Shown piece by piece: positions 16,037 through 26,900 of a DNA stretch of 64,000 nt. The position numbers and the translations under genes were made by a program. Origin of the DNA: Trebouxia sp. TZW2008 (Eukaryota > Chlorophyta > Trebouxiophyceae > Trebouxiales > Trebouxiaceae). The notes below the pieces were generated by a model that saw only the letters and a program-made list of their open reading frames with translations, was not told the origin of the DNA and did no database searches. The number at the start of each line of letters is the position of its first letter. Position 1 is the first letter of the stretch. The stretch spans positions 24,534-88,533 of the forward strand of contig BDIU01000100.1 of assembly GCA_002118135.1 (NCBI GenBank). The letters are read 5' to 3'.

Positions 16037-19000
16037 ATGGCAGTCGCTAGCACAGAGAATAGCACCTCTGCTCAAGCCGACCCTGCACTGGCTCACGCTG
16101 CCACTGTACAGGCACTTCTTGATCACTTGGGTAGCACGCAACACCTAGACCGCGAGCGATCGCGGCTGAAGCTACGGAGTTGTCTGAGTCATAAAGGTAT
16201 ATTGTGAATTCAAAGCTGTGAGTGGTCCTGCAGATCGACCTGTGCTGATGTTCACTCGTGCTGTGATGTGCAGAAACTGCACAGATCACCTTAAACGAGC
16301 TTCAGAAGCGTGTCGCAGCACAGCCCAACGCAGAAAACTGGCACCAAAGACTTGCGTGGCTGAACGTTGCGGAGGTGAGCGCAGGCCTGTGGTCCTTTCC
16401 TGAGCTGTTCACCCAGTGATCAAGTTCTGCCTTGATTCACCGGGTTTGGCTGAAGTGTGATGGCTACTGCAGCTTCTGTTGGAGGCCCAGAAGGATCCTT
16501 CTGGATGGCAGCACATTGTATCCAGCTGCCTGCAGCTGCTGGAAGACTCTGAAGTCCGTGTCAGAGAAGCTATTGCAAGCTGTGTCAAGCTTCTGGCCGC
16601 ACAGCATGGCACTGAAGTTGTGCAAAGTGTCCAGCCGCCAGTCTGCCACAGCATTCAGGCAAACTGGGTGAGCTCTTCTGTGACTTCAGTGCAACATGAC
16701 CTTGCCACACTTCGAAGGCCAAAAAGGCCTTCTGCCCGGAAAGCACAGCCAACAAAGGCAGTGCAAGGAGCAAGTCTGCCTTGGAGGCTGCATGACTCTC
16801 CTGTGATGTTGCATGTTTGTGATACAAGGCAGAGCATCACATGCAGCATGGTGTCCTGGCATGGTGGACGTATGTATAAGGCGCTGGACAGAGCATCATA
16901 ATCGACATCGATCTTCCTGCATGGACGCACTGCATTCATGGGGGCCATGTCTGACACTGTTGACAGGAGCTCCCTTGCCGCTGCATGTTGGCCACTGGAA
17001 GCAGAGCATCATAAGATACAGTGAAACAGCCTCCCATGGAGGCTTGCCTTCATGAACACTGGTCAAAGCATCCTAGGCAGCAATCCTTCTGCATTCATCT
17101 GGCGCTGAGACGTACCTAAAATTCTTCCAGGAGCGTACAGTCCTGGCAAATGGGTCCCTGCCTGAGACCACACCCCCTGCAGAGCTGGTGAACAAGGTGC
17201 TGGCTGGCAGCTATCAGAGGCGTGTGCCTGGCACTGGAGACATGCGCCATGGCACAGAAGGCTGGCATGCCTTAGAAACTTCATGCAAGGTGTTGTACAT
17301 CTTAGTGCATGTCATGATGGCATGCATCGTTGATATACACTGTGGCCTTGGGACACCATTGACATGTTGCAGCAGTCATGAAAGAAGTGAAATCATATGC
17401 AATTGTCTCTAGACCTGCTGCTTGCAGGTGCTGCAAGGGCTGATTCAAGGGGCAGGGGCAGCCTACCAGCCCTTCTTTGACAATAGTATGCAGCAGCAGC
17501 TGTGGAAGTGTTTGTACCACCCCAACCGTTTTGTCAGGGAGACAGGGTATGAGATCTGTGGTGACTTGTGCCACATCTTTGCTGGGCCGCCCTTGCAAGC
17601 GTGGGGCAAAGACCTGGCTCTGAAGCTGCAAGACGGCCTGAGCGAGAATTGGAGTCAGGTGAGGCACTGAGCTCTGAACTGCTGCTTGCTTTGTGTTGAC
17701 CGTGCGGATGGGTTTACTTGACAGTCGCCTTCTCTTCTGGTCTTGTCTCGTCTCTTGTAAAGTGCACAGCACTTGCTGCAAGACCCACATCCTATGCCAA
17801 CCCAGTGCAGGTAAAGCTGGGTGCTTGCAGTTCTGCAGCTCTTGATGCTTGTGCCAGGCAAGCATAGCTGCTGTCAGAAGCAGTTGACATTGCTCATTGC
17901 ATCAGTTCTTGCTGTCTTACAGACCCATCGAGGGGCCACATAGGCCATGTCAAATCAACAGTCATGCCGCAATCATGTCTCACTGCAGCTGCTGGTGACT
18001 TCCAACTTGTTTGACATTGCCAAACATCATGTGCAGGTCAGACTGGCTGCCTGCCATGCTGTGCGCGCTTTGCTCAGCAGCTGCGATGACACCTTCAGAG
18101 AGCAGCTGCTGTCGCTGCTTCTGCCGCAGCTGTGCTTCAACAGATGGCATGAAAGCGATGGTGTGAGGCTCTTCAGTCAGGGCACTTGGCAGCAGGCTCT
18201 TCAAGGGCAGGGCCCTTCCTGGCTGGCACGCTGCTTACCCCAGGTAAGCAATGGTTTTACAAAATGTTGAGCGCATCGTTTTGGAGTGTTTGGCCGCTGA
18301 GATTGCACCTGGTGCATATTCAGCCAGGGCACTTGGTAGCAGGCCCTCCAAGGGCAGGCCCCCTCCTGCCTGGCACACTACTTACCCCAGCTGAGCAAAG
18401 GTCTCAGGAAGTATTAAGCGCATAACTTCAATCTCGGGGCGCTGAGATTGCATCTAGTCTGTTCCATGTTCAGCCAGGCCCTTCAAGGGCCTTCCTGGCT
18501 GGCACATTGCTTGACTCAGGTGAATGTTGTCTGAGAAGTGTGAGATGGATGTCTATTACGACTTCTTCTGTTTCTTCTTCAGACCTCTCCTGCCCCATGT
18601 GGTTGCTGGTGGCAGCAGGGCAAAAGCCTTTGCTGCTTTAGAAAAGTGCTGTTTGCAGGTGTTGACATACTATGAGGCTCAGGCGCGCAGCAATAACAAT
18701 ACGGGGCGGGAGGCTGCTTGCCACTGCATGGCTGCTCACGAAGTGATTATGGATGTAGCTTGACAAAATTTAAAGCCCACAAAGCTGAACCATATAGCAC
18801 GCATGTGCAGGTGTTGACATACTATGAGGCTCAGGCGCGCAGCAATAACAACCGGGGGCGGGAGGCTGCTTGCCACTGCATGGCTGAGTTGGTGCGCAAG
18901 CTGGACAGTTCCGCCGTTGTGCCGTTCCTGCAGCGCATCATGAGGGCTCTCCTCAGCGCCTTTAGAGATGACAGCTGGCCGGTGATGCCTCGCCTCGAAT

Positions 19001-22000
19001 GCTTGATTTAGTTGACAATACACTAAACTCTTTTTGCAACGGCTGCGTTGGTTATCAAGGAATTTGTTCCTACAATACACTAAACTCTCTTTGTAACGGC
19101 TGCGTTGGTCATCAAGGAATTTGTTCCTACATCAAGTTGTCCTGACTCAAAGGCACCACTGCAGTCAGAATGCAGTGATTGGTTACCAATGGCGATGTCC
19201 TTACATCGAGATTGTCCCAACATCAAATGTCCTTACTAAGAGAGTTTCACTGTGACATTAGTATTCATAACAGTAACAACAGTAGCAGGACACATGCTAG
19301 TTTAGATGCTAGCTTTGTGTGGCAAACGTCTTGTTTCTCCAGGCTGGACTTGGGTCACACAGCTGAAATGCTTAATCTTGTCTTGCTGGACTGCTTCGGC
19401 TGACTCTGCTGCAAGGGGTGACCTGATGTTGTTTGTTGCATACAGTTCTAGGTATGTACAGGCGCTGATGTGACTCATGCTGACTCACGGCTGCCACAGG
19501 CCTTCAGCCTGTGATGTTCATGCAACTGCAGACCAGCATCAAGCCACAACCTATCGTGTGCATCTCAGGTACGCAATGGCGCCTGATTAGCAACAGCCAG
19601 CTGACTTTCGGCCTTCTCCCAGAGAAGCAGCTCTCATAGGTTGTATAGGTGCTGGCGACCGCTCTACTGCACTTTGTCATGTGTATAATAGATACAAGAT
19701 AACGCCTGCTTAGCAACAACTAGCTGTGTTCTGGCCTACCCCCAATGATTTACCTCCCACCTTTCAAGTTCAGCTGCAACCCAACACTCTGATGCAGCTT
19801 GTCCTGGGTATGACAGGTACGCGATGGCGCCTGCTTAGCAACAGCCAGCTGTGCTCTGGCCTACCCCCAAGAATGTAACCCCCACCTAGAGGTACTCTAC
19901 CCCCTATGGGTCCGCCAGCTGGATGACAATGTCTGGTCTGTCCGCACGCATGCTGCGATAGCCCTAGCAGATGTGGTCAGAGCCTATCAGCAAGAAGCGC
20001 TGGATGTGGTTTTGCCCAAACTCAGGTGCTTTCTGCCACTTTGTCTGGTTGAGTAAAAGCCTGATTTCGTCGGATTGGCTGGTTGTACACACAAAAGTGC
20101 ACATGTGTGTCAATCATGTTGCCACAAAAAGGCATGTGTAATACTCATGTCCATAGCTGGCTAGCACGTGACTGATCAAGTCAACGAATGCACATGCAGA
20201 GATGCTGAAGGCCAAGGACCAGCCAGGCAGGCTCACCCCCCCTGGGGTCACTGTGGTACCCCCATTCAACCCATCCAGCCTAACACTTTGCATCAAGGAA
20301 CCAAGTGGATGCATATGCAGAGAGGTGCTGCCGAAGGTCAGGGACCAGCCTTTGGCCACCAGCACTCAGGACCCAGACAGGCCTGTCCCCCCTGGGATCA
20401 CTGTGGTACCCACTCAACCCCCCAGCTCCACACTAACATCGAGATAAGTGAATCAATGATGATGCAGAGAGATGCTGCCAAAGGTCAAGGATCAGCCTGC
20501 AACCACCATCAGTCAAGACCCTGACAGGCCTACCCCACGTGGGATCACTGCGGCACACACCCAATTTCCCCCAGCCCCACACGACCATTGAAACAAGTGA
20601 ATTGATGATCATGCAGAGAGGTGCTGTCAAAGGTCAAGGACCAACCTGCAAGCACCAGCACTCAAGACCCTGACAGGCCTGGCCCCCTGGGGGTGACCAT
20701 GGTACCCGTCCAAGCTGCAATCTTCTAATTTTTGTCACTAAGTGAATGTTTGAGTGAGCATGCAGGGAGATGCTACCCAAGGTCAAGGATCAGCCTGCAA
20801 CCACCAGCACTCAAGACCCTGACAGGCCTACCCCCCCTGGGGTCACCGTGGTACCCGTCCAACCCCCCCAGCCTCACACTGACACCACTGCGCTGTTCCA
20901 GTCCAGCGGCCTAATTAGGAACAAGGCAGCTCTGACTGCGATTGGTGACAGCTGTGGCTGCATGGAGTACGGCTACTTCAGGTATGAATTACTCAAAGCA
21001 AAAGAAGTTGGCAGAGTCAACAGGAGGCAGTTCACATTGCCAGCTCACTGTCCAAAGTAAATTACTGAAAGAATGAGGCAAGCTGCGCTGCCAGTGTATG
21101 CACACAGTCAAGTCACAAAAGTCCCTAGCAAGCATCCAATTGGTGATGATGGTTCAAAGCAGAGATGGCTGGGCAGTCTGTGTTGGCATGTGCTTGTTGG
21201 TGCAATGCTGCAGAAAGTTCTCCTGACTGTACATGCTGGGCAAACCGCAGCATCATACCCGTGCTAGTCCCAACAAGAGCAACGCTTTATGTATATTGCT
21301 GCTGGCATCGTCAGCGTAAAAGACAACACCACCATACCCTTGTGGTCATCATTTGAAGATGATGCTGTTTCTCGTGGAGACATGATGTTACACCCTAATG
21401 TTGGTTTGACGGCGTACTTGTAATGCCAGGACTCCAAACACAAGCGACACAATTACAACTGATTTCCAAAGGCAATATGAAGTATACAGCCAATCTAGAG
21501 TAGCTGACAGTTCAATGAATGTTCTTGAAAACAGCTCTGCAGGCCAAGGCAAGCATGGAAGGCTTCAGACGGTCCAGTGTACCTGCTGCGACAGCTCTCA
21601 GATGTTGTGCCACAGCAGGTCGTGCCGCTGCTGTCCACATTGAAATAGCTGGGTCATGATCCTTGTCTACTTCTGCTCCTATTCATGTCTGATCCTGACC
21701 CTAATCTGTCTTAATGACTGTAGAATTGGCTCAGGCCAAGAGAGCCATGGGAGGCTTCAGATGGTGCAGTGCGCTTGCTGCGACAGCTCTCAAAGGTTGT
21801 GCCACAGCAGGTTGTGCCGCTGCTTCAAACCATGTTAGAGCTGCTGAGGTTACAAACAAACGGTTGTGCAGGCCAAGACAACCATGGGAGGCTTCAGATG
21901 GTGCAGTGTACCTGATGCGCCAGCTCTCAGAGGTGGTGCCACAGCAGGTTGTGCCGCTGCTGCCCACCCTGGCCCACATTGCGGGCCTGAACCACTTTCC

Positions 22001-23282
22001 CCAGGCGCGCAACCTGCAGGAAACTATCTGGAAGCAGCTGGGTGCCATCATGCTGGCTTTGGGCAAAAGGGTATGGGTTTGTTCATCTTTCATTTGTGTG
22101 TTGACTTGGTCATTGACTCATTTTTTAACCATTTGATTGCTTCTTCACTCGCTCACTCGCTCACTCACACGCTCACTCACTCACACGCTCACTCACTCAC
22201 TCACTCACTCACTCACTCACTCACTCACTCACTCACTCACTCACNNNNNNNNNNNNNNNNNNNNNNNNNNNNNNNNNNNNNNNNTGTTCACCTGTTCACC
22301 CGTTCACCCACCCACCCACCCACCCACCCGCTCACCCACCATCAACAGCTTGACAGTAGCAGGCTGATGATATGGCATCAAGGTCTGAAGATGCTGTTGT
22401 TGGTGCAGACTTTCAAGCCACACTTAGACCCTTTCATACAGCCGCTGTTTGACTCCCTTACCTGTGGCCAGCAGACAACCGCAGCTGCAGCTGGCGAGTT
22501 TGTGGGGCAGGTGCGGGATATGCTAGGGCCCAATATTTGGGCTGGCCGGCTGACAACTGAGCAGCAGGCAGCACAAGCAGCCAGCCCCCATGTGCCCCCA
22601 CCTGCTGGTAAGCCTTGAATCCTCTTGCAACATGAATGAGTGCGCTGAGTGCTGCCTAAAAGGCAGGCAGCCCACATGCACTTCCACCTGCTTGTAACAT
22701 TTCCAGTTATCACTTACCAGTTGGCAAAGCTGTCATTGGCCTCTGCTATGTGGGCTGGCCGGCTGACACCTGAGCAGCAAGCAGCACAGGCTGCCAGCCC
22801 ACATGTGTCCCCACCTGCTGGTGGGCGCTCCGTTTTGTGCTGATCAAATCAAAGATTGTGTGACCTTGCTGTTTGCTTAAGTGATTTGGGCTGGCAGGCT
22901 GGCGCGTAAGCAGCAGGCAGCACAAGCAGCCAGCCTACATGTGCCCCCACCTGCTGGTAGGCGCTGTTCAATGCATCACCTTCACATGTTTTGAGTCGAA
23001 TTATTGCAGCTCTTACTGACTGGAATTTGTTGAATGGGATGCTTGGCACTGCAGGCCGTTGCCTATGGAGTGTAGTGCCTTGTGCATGACATAATTTTGG
23101 CGATGCGTAGTGCTGTGGTGCTGCTGCAGCAGCTGCTGTGAAACAATGCTGCTTGAGTGATGTATCTTGCATGACAATGTACTGCAAATGCAGGCCGGTA
23201 TGCTGGCATTGCTGTGAGGCCAAGCAAGGGGGGTCCAACAAGTGCTGGACTCGCCACAGGCTTTGCTGACCTTGCTATATGA
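16037..23282 (+). CDS. HEAT/ARM-repeat protein (12 exons, about 699 residues), function unknown
   Basis: Exons 16037..16196, 16274..16374, 16473..16667, 17110..17289, 17428..17658, 18037..18243, 18811..18981, 19892..20025, 20766..20981, 21872..22070, 22391..22607, 23194..23282; total 2100 nt with every junction in phase. The product is an alpha-helical repeat protein. Typical HEAT signatures are 'LLEDSEVRVREAIASCVKLL' (exon 3), 'WKCLYHPNRFVRETGYEI' (exon 5), 'VRLAACHAVRALLSSC' (exon 6), 'LDDNVWSVRTHAAIALADVV' (exon 8) and 'GAVYLMRQLSEVVPQQVVPL' (exon 10). HEAT proteins are scaffolds for protein or nucleic-acid binding; no catalytic motif or targeting signal is seen. I do not recognise the orthologue. 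An exon could be missing between 'DDSWP' (exon 7) and 'VLYPLW' (exon 8), and another between exons 3 and 4. The last coding exon is short (29 codons). Nearly every intron holds decayed exon copies. Confidence 0.85.
18290..18535 (+). repeat. Exon echoes: two copies of HEAT-gene exon 6 3' end
   Basis: 'CAGCCAGGGCACTTGGTAGCAGGC...CTTACCCCAG' at 18322-18393 and a shorter 'CAGCCAGGCCCTTCAAGGGC...GACTCAGGTGA' at 18470-18522 repeat exon end 18172-18248 including the donor region. Only the first (real) copy keeps CAG|GTAAGC in frame. Confidence 0.88.
18656..18735 (+). repeat. Exon echo: copy of HEAT-gene exon 7 5' end
   Basis: About 78 bp from GCAG|GTGTTGACATACTATGAGG to 'CCACTGCATGGCTG' is nearly identical to 18807-18888, 155 bp downstream. 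Both copies have an acceptor and are open; the downstream one continues into the conserved exon and is taken as real. Confidence 0.92.
19019..19254. mobile_element. Second mariner/pogo-like MITE, with internal 61-bp duplication
   Basis: Ends look like TACACTAAACTC (left) and the reverse complement of GAGTTTCACTGT (right). It shares 'GTCC(T)TGACTCAAAGGCACC' and 'CTGCAGTCAGAATGCAGTGA' with 15203-15250. The left half contains two near-identical copies of 'ACTAAACTCT...AAGGAATTTGTTCCTAC' (19022-19073 and 19078-19132). Confidence 0.55.
19555..19895 (+). repeat. ~125-bp tandem repeats leading into HEAT-gene exon 8
   Basis: Three units with 'GCGCCTG(A/C)TTAGCAACAGCCAGCTG' at about 19580, 19702 and 19825, each followed by 'TCTGGCCTACCCCCAA'-like sequence. 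The last unit abuts the exon 8 acceptor. Confidence 0.8.
20190..20765 (+). repeat. Exon echo array: about four decayed copies of HEAT-gene exon 9 5' half
   Basis: Units of about 140-150 bp start with GCAGAGAGATGCTG and contain 'AAGGTCAAGGATCAGCCTGC', 'CACTCAAGACCCTGACAGGC' and 'CCCCTGGGGTCAC'. They begin near 20197, 20317, 20464 and 20610; the real exon starts at 20766. Copies carry frame breaks; only the last runs open into 'NKAALTAIGDSCG'. Confidence 0.92.
21530..21860 (+). repeat. Exon echoes: two copies of HEAT-gene exon 10 5' end
   Basis: 'GGCTTCAGA(C/T)GGT' through 'CTGCGACAGCTCTCA' and 'GCCACAGCAGGT(C/T)GTGCCGCTG' occur at 21541-21640 and 21735-21830 before the true exon at 21872. The echoes contain stops or indels. 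Confidence 0.9.
22130..22330 (+). repeat. Tetranucleotide microsatellite (TCAC)n/(CACC)n with a 40-N assembly gap
   Basis: CTCACTCAC tract 22140-22244, 40 N at 22245-22284, then CACCCACC to about 22335. Lies in HEAT-gene intron 10. The gap size is probably nominal, so true repeat length is unknown. Confidence 0.97.
22735..22980 (+). repeat. Exon echoes: two copies of HEAT-gene exon 11 3' end
   Basis: 'TGGGCTGGCCGGCTGAC', 'GAGCAGCAGGCAGCACA' and 'CCCCCACCTGCTGGT' of the exon end (22539-22612) recur at 22751-22825 and 22887-22965, each keeping the CTGCTGGT donor context. Confidence 0.9.
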
Positions 23283-23937
23283 GCTAAAGCACCTGCCTTC
23301 TGGCAAGAAGAAGTCTGACTGCTCGGAAGGCTTGCCTCAAAGTTTGGCAGGATGCAGAATGGACGATGCACTGTCCAACACATGAGACACAGTATTGTCT
23401 GGCGACTCAGCAAAGTGCACTGCTATGGCTCATCGTCTGCATTTGTGATTTGCACCAGCACAGCTATTGACATTGCTACATTGATGCATCCGACTATTCC
23501 CAACTGCACAAAGGAGAAAGTCCAATGACTCGACGTCTCTGTACTGATGCAAGTGTTTCCTCAATTAGCAAGTACCTCTTAGTTGCTATCTTGCTTTGTT
23601 CAGACACCTGGCCATGGTCCAGCTGAATGTTTTCACTTGCCCATTGTCATCTGGCCCCTCGTTACTTGGTGTAAAGAAAGGCGCCCACTGCCTATGGTGC
23701 TTAATTCGAACTGCGTCGCACTGGCCGTAATTGTGCAGTCATCATGGTAAAAAGGCTTTGAAAATGTCATCAGATGATTGATGCAAGCTAGAGATGTCAG
23801 CATTTGTTACGTGAATCAGCTTGCATGCGCGTTTCACAGGTCATCCTGACCGAGACAGACATGCCTTTCCTCCTAGCAATCATTCGATCTGAGAGGGTCT
23901 CTGAGAATTGTGCACAACTCAAATTATTATAGTACAG
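23283..23937. other. Convergent intergenic spacer
   Basis: 655 bp between the 3' ends of the HEAT gene and METTL17. No gene or repeat recognised. Confidence 0.5.
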
Positions 23938-26900
23938 CTAGTCAGATGTGCTTTGAGTCAACGCATAGTCCTGATAGTATTTTGGCCATAAGTCTCCCCA
24001 TCGACTTTTCCGAGCCAGCCTGTAACCTCCTGCCCCTAGCCACGTCCTTTTGTCATTAGTCGCCACCACTTGCCTCACAAGATGCCCTTGTGATGTGTCA
24101 ACGACTTCTGCATTTGTCGCATGCCTGCTTGGCGAACACACGTCAATGATGATGTGCTTGCCACGCTTACGCGGGTTGCGAATAATACGCGACCACACTT
24201 GTGCTGCTGCTAGTGCTGCATCTAATGCCTCAGGCTCTTTGTTGTGCCAGAAATCCGGATCCCACTGATCGTAGTCCTTCATGCTTTCTGCGTCTACCTT
24301 TTTGGGAGGCAGCCTGATTGCTGGTGCTTGCTTCACAACAAAATCACTCTGCAGGTCATCATTTGCATCTTGCAAAAGCGCTTCCTGGGCAACAGAACGA
24401 TTGGGTTGGTCAGCGCTTGTGTCCCCCAAAAGCGCTTCCTGGGCGACCTCATGTTCCACAGCTGCGGTGTCAGCTGGATCTGTAGCTGCCTCCACAGCTG
24501 AGGGCTGAGTCAGCATCAGGCGGATCTCTTCCTCATCCACTTCTTCATCAGATGCAGCGCTGGCTCTGATGGAATCTAAAATCATCTGCCGTGAAGCATC
24601 GTCCATGCCTGATAGGTTCATGGCGGCCCAGGCTGCCTCATCAGAATCTTCCCCTTCTTCTTCGCTGTCAGACTGCATGCTGCTGTCTTGTGCTTGGCCT
24701 TGCTTAATTGGCACCTGACTGGGAGATCTTGGAATCAGCCCTGCAGCATAAAACCCATTTCAAGCACCAGGAGAAAATCAGGAAAAAAGGGGGACTTCTT
24801 CTTCTTCTTCTTCTCCTTCGCTGTCAGACTGCATGCTGCTATTTTGTGCTTGGCATTGCTTAGTTGGCAACTGGCTGGGAGATCCTGGAATCAGCCCTGC
24901 AGTGCAGGATTCAATTGAAGTGTGTGCAGTGCAGGATTCAATTGAAGTGTGTGCAGTGCAGGATTCAATTGAAGTGTGTGAATATTTGCACATTATAAGT
25001 TGTCTCTGGCATGACATGAAGCAGGCGAGCTTGATTTCACAAACCCAATGGCTGGCTACCAGAGAAACTTCAGCTGCAGAAATCCTCAGATAAGCTACAA
25101 ATGCAATGAAATGCCAGGGATGGTAGCAATCTACCTGCTTCTATAGCTTTCTGCACAGCATCTGGAGGGTCAACCTGACGCAGCCTGGCAATGGTGACAT
25201 CTGGGATGGTGTCAACCCCAGGGCGCGGCCCACGACGCAGGACCACGTAGGAGAACCGCTCATCCTGATAGGTTCGTGCTCCTTGACCGCCTGGCAAGAC
25301 CTGCATTTCCAGTTCAGCGTCCAAGCTTTACAGGAGCTGCTCTTTGACAGCCTAGCATTGGCTGCACATGCCTCTGATTCACTAGCTAGCATCAGAAGAG
25401 CATCATGCACAAGTGCCCTGCATGCAACTGTGACCTGCACTCTGAAATCAAGAGCTGAGCTTTGCAGTCCACTGCAGTCAGAATGCAGTTGTTGTTTCCC
25501 TCCCTTTGTCCTTGTAGCAGATGTAGCAGATGTGTAGCGGATGCAGCAGATGTTTAGCAGATGTGTCGCAGATGTAGCAGATGTGAAGCAGATGTAGCAC
25601 ATGTCTATGTCATCGTTGTACCGTAATCTCTGTCATGTCAAGAGATTACTGTACAACGAGCTCGCCAAACAAGCTGGCCTGGCGTGATAGGACATGGGCC
25701 ATGCAAAGCTAGCAGTCATGTTGGAACATGTAACAAAATTGATTTGTTGTTGTCACTTTGTCATATAAGCATGACTTTACCAGTAGAGAGAGAGACAGTA
25801 ATTTTACATGCTTTAGCCAGCCAATAAGGCTGATCACATGTTCCAGACCGTGGCAATGACTATATGTCAATGAAAGTCAGGCAGTCTATGACATAGTGAA
25901 ACACCCCCAAATGATTATGTTGCGCAAAAAAGCGCGCATGTTATAAGCGCAGCCCTCAAACAAACGAGGGTACTTGGCCCACACCCTAGTGCTCCACACT
26001 CAAACACTAAGTGCTTTTCATTGCCTAAGGCGCCAGAACCACACAGTGTGCACATTGCACATGAAATATGATATATCACCAGCAATGCAAGCACAGCATA
26101 TGTACCTTGTGGCAGCGCTGCAGGTCACTGTGTTGGAATCTGTGTGCAAAACGGCATCTGGTTTTGAGTCAACTGTCGCATTGATACCTTATGCCATTGC
26201 ATGACTCGCAAGACAGGTACAAGGCAGAAAGTGGCATAGCAAGACAGGCACAGGGAAGTGTACGGCGCAGCAAAAGCACAGGATGTGTACCTTGTGGCGG
26301 CGCTGCAGGTCACTCCGCTGAAACCTTTGAGCAAAATGACACCAGCTTCTGGATCCCTCCATAGGGCACTGCCCGTCATGAGGGCAGGGCGCTACGACAT
26401 GCGCCCCTGCCCCTGTGCCCAAAGCCCCTGCCCTTGCATGCTGTGCAAGCTGTGCTTTAGTTGCAGCAGCATCCAAAACCTGCCACAGCAAAGCATGATC
26501 AAGGCATGCATGCTTTGACGAGATGGCCTGGATGATCAACAATAGTACACGCCAGTTTTGGCCAGGCAAGGCCAGCATTGGAATGTTGGGGTGAGACTGA
26601 CGGATGTGAGTGAGAATCCAATTGTGAGCGCTTCTGCTGATGTAATCAGAATGTACTGGAGTCATGCAATCTAGCACGAGACAACATGCATAAAGTTGAT
26701 GTTCATGACTGTGTATCAGATGATATGGTCTGTGTCTCGTTACAGCAAGTTTTGTGAGCAGCTAGAGCAAGGTCTGTGTGCGGCTACAGTGAGGTCTGTA
26801 TACCATACCTGTGTCCGAGCATGCCTTACAAAGGCCGAGCCAGATGGAGTGCCTGGTTCCACAAGCACAAGCACATCCCTGGTCTGCCTCCATAGCATAT

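Noticed and set aside
17690..17865. Long minus-strand frame over HEAT exon 5
   Set aside because: Antisense shadow of a conserved coding exon.
22137..22618. Long open frames running through the N gap
   Set aside because: They are produced by the TCAC repeat and unknown bases; the real coding part here starts at 22391.
23013..23413. Minus-strand frames after the HEAT gene
   Set aside because: Overlap the terminal HEAT exon in antisense; no recognisable domain or splice logic.
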